In this document: positions 52,126 through 60,138 of the stretch, one piece after another
How the letters are laid out: the number at the start of each line of letters is the position of its first letter
Numbering within the stretch: position 1 is the stretch's first letter
Source: Nocardioidaceae bacterium
Lineage (GTDB): Bacteria > Actinomycetota > Actinomycetes > Propionibacteriales > Nocardioidaceae
DNA length: 64,000 nt
Direction of reading: 5' to 3'
Assembly: GCA_020636935.1 (NCBI GenBank)
Contig: JACJWW010000005.1
Coordinates: 61,950 to 125,949, forward strand
Program-made: the position numbers and the translations under genes
The notes under the pieces: generated by a model
Seen by the model: the letters and a program-made list of their open reading frames with translations, nothing else
The model's database searches: none
What the model was told of the DNA's origin: nothing

Positions 52126-52713
52126 CTACTCAAGGATTTGTTCGCGCTCGCCGCCGGGAACCCACAAAATATCGCCCTGGTCACGATTTGCGTGCCGAGC
52201 CAGGATGAACAGCAGATCTGAGAGCCGATTGAGATATTTGATCGCCAAGTCGTTCATCGTTTCAGCATGCTCAACATGAGCAAGCCACGCGGCCCGCTCT
52301 GCTCTTCGCGCGATGACCCGAGCCACGTGTAGTTGAGCGGCCGTCGGGGTGCCTCCGTTGAGGATGAACGAACGCAACTTCGGCAAGACCTCGTTGTACT
52401 CATCGCACCAGCCTTCAAGCTTGTCGATGTAGTACTGCTCGATGCGCAATTGGGGATATTCGGGGTTGGGTACGACGGGTGTCGCCAAGTCGGCGCCCAC
52501 ATCGAAGAGGTCATTTTGGATGTGCAAGAGCACCTTGGTGACCGATGGCTCAACGCTCGTGGTTGCGAGTACGATGCCTATCTGCGCATTTGTCTCATCA
52601 ACCGTGGCGTAGGCCTCGAGGCGCGGGTCGATCTTGCTGGTCTCGCTCATGTCGCCAAGGCGGGTGCGGCCACCGTCTCCGGTGCGGGTGTAGATGCGGG
52701 TGAGATTGACCAT
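52126..52713 (-). CDS. cobO: Cob(I)alamin adenosyltransferase, PduO type
   Basis: The 195-residue enzyme adds the adenosyl group to cobalamin. It carries YTRTGDGGRTRLGD (ATP site), YATVDETNAQIG, and the helix RVIARRAERAAWLAH with the conserved Arg pair, plus YLNRLSDLLFILAR. This is PduO-type despite the cobO name often used. It is divergent from murA and 1.5 kb from the B12-dependent mutase it would serve. Confidence 0.93.
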   Translation of the reverse strand: MVNLTRIYTRTGDGGRTRLGDMSETSKIDPRLEAYATVDETNAQIGIVLATTSVEPSVTKVLLHIQNDLFDVGADLATPVVPNPEYPQLRIEQYYIDKLEGWCDEYNEVLPKLRSFILNGGTPTAAQLHVARVIARRAERAAWLAHVEHAETMNDLAIKYLNRLSDLLFILARHANRDQGDILWVPGGEREQILE

Positions 52714-52720
52714 GCCTGGC

Positions 52721-52726
52721 AGCCTA
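52721..52726 (-). promoter_or_regulatory. Candidate -10 box for leaderless cobO
   Basis: TAGGCT on the minus strand, 7 bases from the ATG at 52713. Confidence 0.4.
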
Positions 52727-52772
52727 CTGACCAGATTGATGAGTGCTCATCTGGGACTGCCTCAGCCGCGAC

Positions 52773-52778
52773 TAGAGT
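52773..52778 (+). promoter_or_regulatory. Candidate -10 box for leaderless murA
   Basis: TAGAGT followed by 6 bases and GTG at 52785. Back to back with the cobO box, so one 71-base gap would hold two divergent leaderless promoters. Confidence 0.45.
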
Positions 52779-52784
52779 CGGGGG

Positions 52785-54083
52785 GTGAGCAGTTTTCGGG
52801 TGCATTCGCAAGGTCCATTCACCGCGCCGCTCTCCGGTGCCGTCGAAGTGGGTGGCGCGAAGAACTCAGCACTGAAGCTGATGGCTGCGACTCTATTGGC
52901 CCCAGGACGGTCAACGATTCGCAATGTGCCTGACATCTTGGATGTCACCGTCATGGGGCAACTCCTAGAGCGGTTGGGCTGTCAGGTGAGGATTACTCCA
53001 GAGTCATCAGCTGACTCCGCGGCTACCAAACCCAGACTGACGGTGATTGTGGAGGTGCCAGCACAACTCGGCCATGAGGCGCCGTACGAACTTGTCAGGC
53101 GTCTGCGGGCATCGATCAGCGTGCTGGGACCACTGGTGGCCAGGTGTCATCGGGCAAGTGTTGCGCTACCTGGTGGAGACGCAATCGGTAGTCGCGGTCT
53201 CAACATGCACATGAGTGGACTTGAAGAGATGGGGGCCAAATGTCATGTAGAGCACGGGCAGGTGATCGCCAAGGTCGACCATGAACTGAGAGGTGCGCGG
53301 TTGGGTCTGGACTTTCCGTCGGTAGGGGCCACGGAGAACCTGTTGATGGCCGCCGTTTTGGCCAAGGGCACGACCAGCATCGACAATGCGGCGCGTGAGC
53401 CCGAGATCGCAGATCTGTGCTCCATGTTGACCAAGATGGGTGCCCAGATCGAGGGGGCCACCACATCGACTCTGCTGATCGAGGGTGTCGATAGTTTGCA
53501 GCCGGTCGAACACACGACTGTGACTGATCGCATCGTGGCAGGCACTTGGGCCTTTGCTGCAGCACTGGCTGGCGGGAGTGTCCGGGTGGTCAATGGGATC
53601 GCTGAGCACCTCGACCTCCCTTTGGACAAACTCCAGCGTGCCGGGGGCGAAATCGACACGGATCCGGATGGATTTACGGTTTCCTTCACCAATCGGCCTC
53701 GTGCAATTGAGATCTCAACCCTGCCATATCCGGGGTTTCCTACAGATCTTCAGCCATTTGCAATGGCCTTGGCATCGGTGTCGGAGGGCATGGGGATGAT
53801 CACCGAGAATGTCTTCGAGTCGCGCTTCATGTTTGCCCAAGAGTTGGCCCGACTGGGGGCCGATGTGCGGGTCGACGGACATCATGCCTCGATCCACGGT
53901 GGCTTAGCGCTCTCCGGCGCTCCCGTGGAGGCCCATGACATCCGGGCAGGCGCAGCACTGGTGTTGGCCGGGTTGGCTGCGGTTGGTACGACCACGGTCA
54001 GCCACTCGCATCACATCGATCGAGGCTATCCAGCATTTGCTGAGCATTTGCGGGCCTTGGGCGCGGACGTTGAGCGCAGTTAG
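52785..54083 (+). CDS. murA: UDP-GlcNAc 1-carboxyvinyltransferase, fosfomycin-insensitive type
   Basis: The 432-residue enzyme makes the first committed step of peptidoglycan synthesis from UDP-GlcNAc and phosphoenolpyruvate. It shows GGAKNSALKLMAATLL near the N-terminus and YPGFPTDLQPF. In the catalytic loop GGDAIGSR the residue aligned with E. coli Cys115 is Asp (residue 132), the change that makes mycobacterial MurA resistant to fosfomycin. Length and order are normal. Confidence 0.97.
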   Translation: MSSFRVHSQGPFTAPLSGAVEVGGAKNSALKLMAATLLAPGRSTIRNVPDILDVTVMGQLLERLGCQVRITPESSADSAATKPRLTVIVEVPAQLGHEAPYELVRRLRASISVLGPLVARCHRASVALPGGDAIGSRGLNMHMSGLEEMGAKCHVEHGQVIAKVDHELRGARLGLDFPSVGATENLLMAAVLAKGTTSIDNAAREPEIADLCSMLTKMGAQIEGATTSTLLIEGVDSLQPVEHTTVTDRIVAGTWAFAAALAGGSVRVVNGIAEHLDLPLDKLQRAGGEIDTDPDGFTVSFTNRPRAIEISTLPYPGFPTDLQPFAMALASVSEGMGMITENVFESRFMFAQELARLGADVRVDGHHASIHGGLALSGAPVEAHDIRAGAALVLAGLAAVGTTTVSHSHHIDRGYPAFAEHLRALGADVERS

Positions 54084-54144
54084 CCCGCCGCCAGTGCGTC
54101 GTACATCTCAGCGTCTACCCCTCGCACTTGTCGCGACTCCCAAC

Positions 54145-54150
54145 TAGAGT
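54145..54150 (+). promoter_or_regulatory. Candidate -10 box for near-leaderless meaA
   Basis: TAGAGT followed by 8 bases and ATG at 54159. Confidence 0.4.
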
Positions 54151-54158
54151 CATTACCC

Positions 54159-56192
54159 ATGAGTAGCCCCAATGAATCCGCGCCCGGTGACAAGCAGGTC
54201 GAAAAGGACCGTCCTTGGGTGATGCGCACCTATGCCGGGCATTCGTCGGCAGCGGAGTCCAACAAGCTTTATCGCACCAACTTGGCCAAGGGGCAGACCG
54301 GACTCTCAGTGGCCTTTGACCTGCCCACTCAGACAGGCTATGACCCTGATTCGCCCCTTGCGCGCGGTGAGGTCGGCAAGGTTGGCGTACCGATTCAGCA
54401 CTTGGGGGAGATGCGGAGACTGTTTGCCGACATCCCACTCATCCAGATGAACACCTCCATGACCATCAATGCCACGGCGATGTGGCTGCTGGCGCTTTAT
54501 CAGGTAGTGGCCGAGGAGCAGAATCCTGACTTGGACCCGGCCGAGGTGGCCCACAAGTTGGCTGGCACCACCCAAAACGACATCATCAAGGAATATCTCT
54601 CGCGGGGGACCTATGTTTTTCCCCCCGAGCATTCCTTGAGGCTGATCTCCGATGTCATCTCCTACACAGTCAAAGAGATTCCTAAATGGAATCCCATCAA
54701 TATCTGCAGCTATCACCTGCAAGAGGCCGGTGCGACTCCGGTGCAGGAGCTCGCTTATGCGCTGTGTACGGCGATTTCGGTGCTCGATACGGTCAAAGAC
54801 TCAGGGCAGGTCAGTGAAGATGACTTCGCCAAGGTCGTGGGCCGCATCTCCTTTTTTGTGAACGCCAGCGTGCGCTTTGTCGAGGAGGTCTGCAAGATGC
54901 GGGCCTTCGTGGAGTTGTGGGATGAGATCACCCGCGAGCGATATGGCGTCACCGACCCTAAGATGCGACGCTTTCGCTACGGCGTGCAGGTCAACTCTTT
55001 GGGCCTCACCGAGGCTCAACCCGAAAACAATGTGCAACGCATCGTGCTGGAGATGCTTGGTGTCACCTTGTCGAAGGATGCGCGGGCTCGAGCCGTGCAA
55101 CTTCCTGCTTGGAACGAAGCCTTGGGCCTGCCCAGGCCATGGGATCAACAGTGGTCACTGCGCTTGCAGCAGGTCTTGGCCTTTGAATCTGACCTCTTGG
55201 AATATGAAGACATCTTCGATGGCTCACACGTGATCGAGGCGAAGGTGAATCAGCTCGTCGCTGATGCTCGGGCCGAGATGGATCGAGTTCAGGCTATGGG
55301 GGGCGCAATTGCAGCAGTGGAGTCTGGTTACATGAAGCAGGCTCTGGTCTCATCGCATGCTGCCCGCCGGGCCCGGATCGAAAGTGGACGAGACATCGTG
55401 GTGGGCGTGAACAAGTTTGAGACCACAGAGCCATCGCCGCTGACCTCTGATCTGGATGCCGCCATTCAGGTGGCTGATCCGGAGGCGGAGAAGTCCGCCA
55501 TCCAAAGCCTCAATGAATGGAAGGCGCACCGTGATGAAGCACGGCTCGCCACAGCCCTGCAACAACTTGCGGCAGATGCCAAATCAGACAAAAACCTGAT
55601 GGAAGCCACTTTGGCGGCAGCTCGAGCGGGGGCTACTACGGGCGAGTGGGCCGGTGTCTTGCGGGAGGTGTTCGGTGAGTTTCGCGCGCCTACCGGTGTC
55701 GCTGGCGCGGTGAGCGCAGTCGATGCTGGCGCGGAGTTGACCGCCGTACGCGATCGAGTGAAGCAGACCGGCGAAGACCTCGGTGGACGCTTGCGGTTGC
55801 TGGTCGGTAAGCCCGGCTTGGACGGGCACTCCAATGGCGCCGAGCAGGTAGCCGTGCGGGCTCGTGATGTCGGTTTCGAGGTGATCTATCAAGGCATTCG
55901 CCTCACGCCGGAGCAGATCGTAGCCGCGGCCGTAGCCGAAGACGTGCACTGCGTTGGAGTGTCGATCCTGTCGGGATCTCACATGGAGTTGGTGCCCGAA
56001 GTGCTGGCCGAAATGAAATCCGCAGGCATCGATGATATTCCGGTCATCGTAGGCGGGATCATCCCGGCAAGTGACGCGGTGGCACTCAAGGCGATGGGCG
56101 TGGCTGAAGTCTTCACACCCAAGGATTTCAGCCTGACCGAAGCCATGGCTCATATCGTTGAGGCCATCAGAAGGGCCAACGATCTGGATTGA
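54159..56192 (+). CDS. meaA: MeaA-type B12-dependent acyl-CoA mutase (ethylmalonyl-CoA mutase-like)
   Basis: The 677-residue protein has the mutase barrel (~15-520; GLSVAFDLPTQTGYDPDSP, MNTSMTINATAMWLL, NPINICSYHLQEAGA) and a C-terminal B12 domain with D555-G-H557-x-x-G560 as the cobalt-ligand motif. Single-chain organisation and length fit streptomycete MeaA/ethylmalonyl-CoA mutase rather than the two-chain MutAB. It would isomerise ethylmalonyl-CoA to methylsuccinyl-CoA; the substrate is inferred. No crotonyl-CoA carboxylase/reductase is in the window. Confidence 0.88.
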   Translation: MSSPNESAPGDKQVEKDRPWVMRTYAGHSSAAESNKLYRTNLAKGQTGLSVAFDLPTQTGYDPDSPLARGEVGKVGVPIQHLGEMRRLFADIPLIQMNTSMTINATAMWLLALYQVVAEEQNPDLDPAEVAHKLAGTTQNDIIKEYLSRGTYVFPPEHSLRLISDVISYTVKEIPKWNPINICSYHLQEAGATPVQELAYALCTAISVLDTVKDSGQVSEDDFAKVVGRISFFVNASVRFVEEVCKMRAFVELWDEITRERYGVTDPKMRRFRYGVQVNSLGLTEAQPENNVQRIVLEMLGVTLSKDARARAVQLPAWNEALGLPRPWDQQWSLRLQQVLAFESDLLEYEDIFDGSHVIEAKVNQLVADARAEMDRVQAMGGAIAAVESGYMKQALVSSHAARRARIESGRDIVVGVNKFETTEPSPLTSDLDAAIQVADPEAEKSAIQSLNEWKAHRDEARLATALQQLAADAKSDKNLMEATLAAARAGATTGEWAGVLREVFGEFRAPTGVAGAVSAVDAGAELTAVRDRVKQTGEDLGGRLRLLVGKPGLDGHSNGAEQVAVRARDVGFEVIYQGIRLTPEQIVAAAVAEDVHCVGVSILSGSHMELVPEVLAEMKSAGIDDIPVIVGGIIPASDAVALKAMGVAEVFTPKDFSLTEAMAHIVEAIRRANDLD

Positions 56193-56295
56193 TCGCAAGC
56201 TGATTGGTGCCACGCCCTGAATTCCGCTGCGCCAGCCTGCTTTGCGCCATAGTGTGGGGCCAGTCCGGTGACGTGCGAAACGAAGGTCGGGGTTG

Positions 56296-57393
56296 ATGGG
56301 TGCACAAGAGCATGCCAGCAGGTCTGGCGCTGAGGGTAAGTCGATCTTTCGTGACCTGCTCGAGTCAGCCCCGGACGGCCTGGTCATAGTCAATGCTGAA
56401 GGCACGATCGTGATGGTCAACGTCATGGCCGAGCGGCTCTTCGGTTATGACCGCTCCCAACTCCTGGGCCAGTCAGTGGAGATTTTGTTGCCCGAGCGGC
56501 TGGCCGGCATGCATTCGGCGTTCAGGTCTGGCTTCATGGCCAACCCCGAGCCAAGATCTGTCGGGCAGCGCAATCCCTTGTGGGGCCGTCGCCGTGACGG
56601 AGCCGAGTTTCCCGTCGAGATTGCACTGTCTCCCCTCAAGACCGATGAGGGCACGTTGGTCTCCGCCTATGTCCGAGATGTGACCGCGAGACTTGATGCG
56701 CAAGGTGAGGCCGACCGGGTCAAGGAAGACTTTTTCGCGACCGTCTCACATGAGTTGCGCACGCCGTTGACCTCGATGATTGGTTACGGCGAGTTGATGC
56801 AAGATCTCGAGACGTTGAGCCCGCAAGGTGAGCGATTCTTGTCGGTTATTTTGCGTAGTGCCGAGCGTGAACTTCGCTTGGTTGAAGACTTGCTGACTCT
56901 AGTGGCCACAGAGGGTGCCGAGCTTGCCATCAATCCGGCCCGCATCGACTTGGTGCCGGTGGTGCGCGATGCCGTTTCTTTGGTCGAACCTCGATGTATT
57001 GAGCATGGCCTAGCGTTGTCGCTGGAGTTGCCGGATGACTCGGTGCCTATCTTGGGTGACGTAGACCGATTGCATCAGGCATTGGGCACCCTGCTGAGCA
57101 ACGCAGTGAAGTTTTCCCGCCCCGACAGTTCGTTGCAGGTGCTCATGAGAGTCACCGACAACCAAGCCCATATCGACGTGATTGACATTGGCCCAGCCGT
57201 AGCGGGCGCTCAACCAGGTCAATCCTTCGAAGCCGAGGGTAGTGCCGGTGCGACATACGAGAAGCGGGTGCGTGGAGTCGGGATTGGCCTGACGATCACT
57301 TTGGCGATCATGGATGCGCACCGAGGTCGGATCGAAGTGCTCAGCGATGATGAAGATAGTTCGGTCTTCCGCGTGATCTTGCCGCTTGCTTGA
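56296..57393 (+). CDS. Soluble PAS-sensor histidine kinase, altered G1 box
   Basis: The 365-residue kinase lacks membrane spans. A PAS domain (~15-130: LLESAPDGLVIVNAEGTI, RRRDGAEFPVEI) precedes HisKA with H152 in TVSHELRTPLTS, and an HATPase domain follows. The N-box LLSNAVKFS and G2 box GVGIGLTI are present. In the G1 box DIGPAVAG replaces the expected D-x-G-x-G. No response regulator is adjacent. TAGTGT at 56253 may be its -10 box; ATG 56296 is preferred over TTG 56293. Confidence 0.88.
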   Translation: MGAQEHASRSGAEGKSIFRDLLESAPDGLVIVNAEGTIVMVNVMAERLFGYDRSQLLGQSVEILLPERLAGMHSAFRSGFMANPEPRSVGQRNPLWGRRRDGAEFPVEIALSPLKTDEGTLVSAYVRDVTARLDAQGEADRVKEDFFATVSHELRTPLTSMIGYGELMQDLETLSPQGERFLSVILRSAERELRLVEDLLTLVATEGAELAINPARIDLVPVVRDAVSLVEPRCIEHGLALSLELPDDSVPILGDVDRLHQALGTLLSNAVKFSRPDSSLQVLMRVTDNQAHIDVIDIGPAVAGAQPGQSFEAEGSAGATYEKRVRGVGIGLTITLAIMDAHRGRIEVLSDDEDSSVFRVILPLA

Positions 57394-57415
57394 CGAGGCC
57401 CCGCTTGGGAGCAGG

Positions 57416-58093
57416 TCAGAACAAGCGGTGCTCGGCATCGTCGATGCCACGCAAGGCGTCATAGTCAACGGTTACGCAGGTGATCCCACGATCCTCGGCG
57501 AGCACTCGAGCTTGAGGCTTGATCAGTTGGGCCGCGAAGATGCCGCTGACGGGATGCAACAGGGGGTCGCGGTTGAGCAACTCCAAATAGCGAGTTAGCT
57601 GTTCAACTCCGTCGATCTCACCGCGTCTCTTGATCTCAACGGCAACCGATGATCCCCGTGAATCCCTGCACATCAGGTCTACCGGACCGATGGCGGTGGG
57701 GAACTCTCGGCGTACGAGGGTGAGACCGGGGGCCAGGGAAGCTGGATGCTCGGCCAGTAACTCTTGGAGGTGCTTTTCGACTCCGTCTTTTTGTAGCCCG
57801 GGGTCGATGCCCAACTCGTGGGAAGTGTCGTGGAGTATTTCGAAGATCAGAATCCGCAGCGTGTCATCGCTCTTCGGAGAGCTCACCATCCACTCGATGT
57901 CACCGTCATCTGTGGTGCCCTCGCGAAGGTTGCAAGGGGGCGACATCCAGTTGAGTGGTTTGTAGGACCCGCCGTCTGCGTGGATCAACACCGACCCATC
58001 CGCCTTCAACATCAAGACCCTGGTGGCCATGGGCAGATGTGCGGTCAAGCGCCCTGCGTAGTCGACTTGGCAGCGGGCCACAACGAGTCTCAC
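57416..58093 (-). CDS. nucS: Mismatch-specific endonuclease NucS/EndoMS
   Basis: The 225-residue protein closely follows mycobacterial NucS: RLVVARCQVDYAGRLTAHLP, YKPLNWMSPP, and the nuclease core GPVDLMCRD / VAVEIKRRGEIDGVEQLTRY. It ends in EHRLF, the clamp-binding type tail. It performs non-canonical mismatch repair in actinobacteria without MutS/MutL. GTG 58093 matches the family start and has TAGATT 7 bases upstream; the longer frame was rejected. Confidence 0.96.
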   Translation of the reverse strand: MRLVVARCQVDYAGRLTAHLPMATRVLMLKADGSVLIHADGGSYKPLNWMSPPCNLREGTTDDGDIEWMVSSPKSDDTLRILIFEILHDTSHELGIDPGLQKDGVEKHLQELLAEHPASLAPGLTLVRREFPTAIGPVDLMCRDSRGSSVAVEIKRRGEIDGVEQLTRYLELLNRDPLLHPVSGIFAAQLIKPQARVLAEDRGITCVTVDYDALRGIDDAEHRLF

Positions 58094-58100
58094 CTGTGCG

Positions 58101-58106
58101 AATCTA
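58101..58106 (-). promoter_or_regulatory. Candidate -10 box for leaderless nucS
   Basis: TAGATT on the minus strand, 7 bases from the GTG at 58093. Confidence 0.45.
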
Positions 58107-58153
58107 CACCGATCCACCGTGGTGTCTTGGAGAGTGGTCGGGGTCACTGACTC

Positions 58154-59344
58154 ATGAGTAACTTCCGTGGCATGATGCCCGACATGATCGAGAATCCCAT
58201 CAGTCAAAAATTGCTGCTGCCCTATCTCAACCACGCCGTTTCGATGCTCGAATCCGGCTATGCCAGCGGCAGAGACATCGATGCGGCCATGCGCTTTGGG
58301 TGCGGTTATCCAGCTGGCCCATTGGAGATGCTCGATCAGATTGGTGCCGCACGCGTCAATGACTTGCTGCAAGCACGATTCGCCAAGAGCGGTGACGAAT
58401 TGCACCGCCCAGCAGACCTGTTGTCCAAGCTTGCATCAGGGCAATCGAGTGCCGCTGATGAGTCTGACTCATCTAGCAGCCCTGAGTTCAAGCGACCTAT
58501 CGCAAAAGTGGGCGTCGTAGGCACGGGCACGATGGCCACCGGCATCGTTGAAGTATTCGCCAAAGCGGGATATCCAGTGACCTATGTAGGTCGCAGTGAA
58601 GACAAGGTAGCCGGGGTAAGGGCAGCGATCGAGAAGTCTTTGGCCAAGGCTGTCGAACGCGGGAAGCTTGATGAGGCCGGCCGAGACGCTGTGCTGGCCA
58701 ACTTGACCGGGGCGACCAGCCGCGAGGAGCTTGCTGACGTAGACATCGTGGTCGAGGCGATCGCTGAAGACCTGGAGATCAAGAAGCAGCTCTTTGCCGA
58801 CCTTGATCGGATCTGCAAGCCTGGCGCCATTTTGGCAACGACCACATCATCACTGCCCATCACCGTTTGCGCAGAAGCTACCAAGCGCCCAGCCGATGTG
58901 ATTGGGATGCACTTCTTCAACCCGGCCCCGATCATGAAGCTGGTCGAAGTGGTCACCACCGATCAGACCAGCCCCGAGGTGGACGAGACAGTCAAGGCCC
59001 TGTGTGCGAAGACCGGCAAGGTAGCCGTGTCGTGTGGGGATCGCGCAGGCTTCATCGTCAACTGTCTGCTGTTCCCCTATCTCAACGACGCAGTGAAGAT
59101 GGTAGATGTGGGTGAGGCGTCGATCGAGGAGATCGACCAAGCGATCAAGGAGCATGTGCGTTTGCCGATGGGGCCCTTCGCCCTGCTTGATGTCGTGGGC
59201 AATGACGTCTCCTTGGCCATTGAGAAAGAACTCTTTGCTGAGTTCGGTCACGAGGGCTTTGCGCCTGCGGCAGGGCTGGAGAATGTCGTGGCCGAAGGCA
59301 AGTTGGGCCGCAAGACCAAGCAGGGCTTCCACGACTACAACTGA
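58154..59344 (+). CDS. 3-hydroxyacyl-CoA dehydrogenase with extra N-terminal domain copy
   Basis: The 396-residue protein has a normal 3-hydroxyacyl-CoA dehydrogenase at ~115-396. It includes the NAD motif KVGVVGTGTMATGIVEVFAK, catalytic HFFNPAPIMKLVEVV, and the C-terminal dimer domain (RAGFIVNCLLFPYLNDAVKM, LPMGPFALLDVVG). Residues ~15-85 repeat that last domain (LLLPYLNHAVSM, YPAGPLEMLDQIG), joined by an acidic Ser linker. It probably oxidises 3-hydroxybutyryl-CoA or similar. It is divergent from nucS. The ATG at 58154 or nearby ATGs at 58172/58184 could start it. Confidence 0.88.
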   Translation: MSNFRGMMPDMIENPISQKLLLPYLNHAVSMLESGYASGRDIDAAMRFGCGYPAGPLEMLDQIGAARVNDLLQARFAKSGDELHRPADLLSKLASGQSSAADESDSSSSPEFKRPIAKVGVVGTGTMATGIVEVFAKAGYPVTYVGRSEDKVAGVRAAIEKSLAKAVERGKLDEAGRDAVLANLTGATSREELADVDIVVEAIAEDLEIKKQLFADLDRICKPGAILATTTSSLPITVCAEATKRPADVIGMHFFNPAPIMKLVEVVTTDQTSPEVDETVKALCAKTGKVAVSCGDRAGFIVNCLLFPYLNDAVKMVDVGEASIEEIDQAIKEHVRLPMGPFALLDVVGNDVSLAIEKELFAEFGHEGFAPAAGLENVVAEGKLGRKTKQGFHDYN

Positions 59345-59364
59345 CTCATCATCGAAGCTATCTG

Positions 59365-60132
59365 ATGTCAGCCATCAGAGCCAACTCAGTGCTTCCTGCA
59401 CGACGTGAGCAATTGACATTGCACACGGGCGACGGCCTTGACCTGGTCGGAGAGTTGGCGTTGCCTGCGAACCGCGAGCCCGTTGGCACTCTCGTGTGCC
59501 TGCATCCCTTGCCGACTCATGGCGGGATGATGGACAGTCATGTCTTCCGCAAGGCGGCCTATCGGCTGCCAGCGCTTGCGGATCTTGGTGTGTTGCGCTT
59601 CAACAATCGTGGCACCTGGAGTCAGCAGGGGCGCAGCGAGGGTGCCTTCGACAACGCCATTGGTGAGCGATTTGATGTCATGGCGGCATTGGAGTACGCC
59701 GACTTCTACGACCTCCCAAATGTCTGGCTGGTCGGCTGGTCATTTGGCACCGACTTGGCCTTGATGTATGGCTTGGACCCGGTCGTGCAGGGTGCAATCT
59801 TGTTGTCACCTCCGCTACGCTTCTCCAGCCCGGCCGACCTTCTGCGCTGGGCTGAAGATGGCCGACCTCTGGTGGCATTGATCCCTGAGTTCGATGACTA
59901 CTTGCGTCCGGCCCAGGCCTACGAGCGCTTCGCGCCTGTGCACCAAGCCCGAGTGATCGCCGTACCAGGGGCCAAGCACCTGTGGGTTGGGGATGCCGAG
60001 CGGGTATTGGAGCAGATCGTCGAAGTCGTGGCTCCGTCGGTGCCATTGCCGCTGCCACGCGAATGGGATGGGCCCATGGAAATGGCCGACAACAGGGTCT
60101 ACAACGCCAAGAACTGGCCAACCAGCCAGTGA
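59365..60132 (+). CDS. Alpha/beta hydrolase
   Basis: The 255-residue protein has the hydrolase fold: LHPLPTHGGMMDSHVF, FNNRGTWSQQGRSEGAFDN, the nucleophile elbow GWSFGTDLAL and the late GAKHLWVG with the catalytic His. The layout resembles small CocE/dienelactone-type hydrolases of the KANL3/Tex30 type. Substrate unknown. It follows the dehydrogenase by 20 bases and may share its transcript. Confidence 0.85.
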   Translation: MSAIRANSVLPARREQLTLHTGDGLDLVGELALPANREPVGTLVCLHPLPTHGGMMDSHVFRKAAYRLPALADLGVLRFNNRGTWSQQGRSEGAFDNAIGERFDVMAALEYADFYDLPNVWLVGWSFGTDLALMYGLDPVVQGAILLSPPLRFSSPADLLRWAEDGRPLVALIPEFDDYLRPAQAYERFAPVHQARVIAVPGAKHLWVGDAERVLEQIVEVVAPSVPLPLPREWDGPMEMADNRVYNAKNWPTSQ

Positions 60133-60138
60133 CTGCGA

